Positions 13,036 to 13,329 of a stretch of DNA of 13,329 nucleotides are shown here, in pieces. Under the pieces are notes generated by a model. That model was not told the DNA's origin. It saw nothing but the letters and a program-made list of their open reading frames with translations, and searched no databases. Location: positions 1 to 13,329 of the forward strand of contig JBEVNX010000213.1 in assembly GCA_040507895.1 (NCBI GenBank), given 5' to 3'. This DNA is from JBEVNX01 sp040507895. GTDB lineage: Bacteria > Desulfobacterota > Binatia > JACPRU01. Position numbers and translations under genes: made by a program. Position 1 is the stretch's first letter. Each line of letters starts with the position of its first letter.

Positions 13036-13221
13036 GACGCCGTTCGAAATCAGCGTACGCCTCATCGAGGTAGCGTGCTAGCTGCACATCCCGGTCGGTG
13101 ATGCGGTGCCGAGGTGCACACGCAGCGTCCGGTAGATGTTCTCCCAACGAGGATGGTGGTCGGCAATGTCGCAGCCAGAGACCTGCATGATGCGTCCTGG
13201 ATCGAGCGACGATTGATTCAT
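13036..13221 (-). pseudogene. Second pterin-4a-carbinolamine dehydratase copy, decayed
   Basis: The minus strand from ATG 13221 reads RIMQVSGCDIADHHPRW then ENIYRTLRVHL, the active-site half of a PCD with the His pair (13150-13161). After CTC-GG (13109-13113) the frame must change. The next frame gives HRITDRDVQLARYLDEAYAD, which is the family C-terminus. Compared with the intact neighbour, about five to six codons (the TTxDxG turn after VHL) are missing at the break, a deletion of roughly 16 bases that also shifts the frame. The new frame runs on into the start of phhB and stops at 12998. N-terminal residues before RIMQ are not family-like. The copy is divergent from phhB rather than a fresh duplicate. 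It lies 23 bases upstream of phhB, so they were once a tandem pair. Confidence 0.75.
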
Positions 13222-13229
13222 GATCGTGG

Positions 13230-13329
13230 CCTCGTCCCTTTCACGTCGCCGCCGCGCAGCTGATGAGCATTCCCGGGGTAAGCGACATCGCGGCGGCTGC
13301 GATCGTTTCCGAGATCGGAGTGAACATGT
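13230..13329 (+). mobile_element. IS110-family transposase fragment (runs off the right edge)
   Basis: The frame open from 13224 to the window end reads RPFHVAAAQLMSIPGVSD then IAAAAIVSEIGVNM. This is the start of the Transposase_20 (IS116/IS110/IS902) domain, where relatives have a PF...LxxIPGVxxxTAxxIxAEIGxDM pattern. The N-terminal DEDD RuvC-like domain should precede it by some 200 codons but is absent: upstream DNA is the PCD remnant on the other strand. So the element is 5'-truncated, or rearranged with the break near 13224-13230. The remaining part and the IS end lie beyond the window. Confidence 0.65.

Noticed and set aside
1..13329. CRISPR array
   Set aside because: No regularly spaced direct repeats were seen. 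The only repeats are one 14-base pair and one 12-base tandem.

Overview
The window is GC-rich bacterial chromosome (I judge it to be in the 60s percent). It falls into two parts with different histories. Gene content (CaiB/BaiF CoA-transferase, acyl-CoA synthetase, atypical crotonases, PEP-utilising enzymes, IS110) fits an environmental, possibly uncultured, proteobacterium-like or actinobacterium-like organism. I cannot place it more closely from sequence alone.

Part one (1-8434, all on +) is one tightly spaced, intact operon that enters from the left. In order it encodes: the C-terminus of a CoA-transferase; an unrecognised 374-aa protein; a lipocalin-like CrtC/AttH-type protein; a 193-aa stand-alone PEP-utilising phosphohistidine domain with a winged-helix-like tail; two divergent crotonases; an AMP-forming acyl-CoA synthetase; a ~203-aa winged-helix-like protein; and a 489-aa PPDK-like protein that has the ATP-grasp and phosphohistidine domains but no PEP/pyruvate barrel. 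The operon looks like a pathway that activates an unknown carboxylic acid to a CoA thioester and modifies it. Embedded in it is an ATP-driven phosphotransfer module with an unknown acceptor. That module is the most interesting feature of the window.

Part two (about 8435-13329) is a patchwork with many broken genes. A non-coding stretch carries what looks like the 3' end of a tRNA on the minus strand, a nearby direct repeat and an inverted repeat, so it is a candidate integration site. After that come an intact VOC/glyoxalase-fold gene; an aldo/keto reductase broken by a stop and a frameshift; a small probable lipoprotein; a fragment of an ATP-dependent DNA ligase; an alpha/beta-hydrolase with at least two frameshifts; the start of a zinc-ribbon protein; an intact pterin-4a-carbinolamine dehydratase (phhB) beside a decayed second copy; and a truncated IS110-family transposase that runs off the right edge. 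Genes in this part are mostly on the minus strand and poorly packed, as expected for a decaying accessory region next to a maintained metabolic operon.
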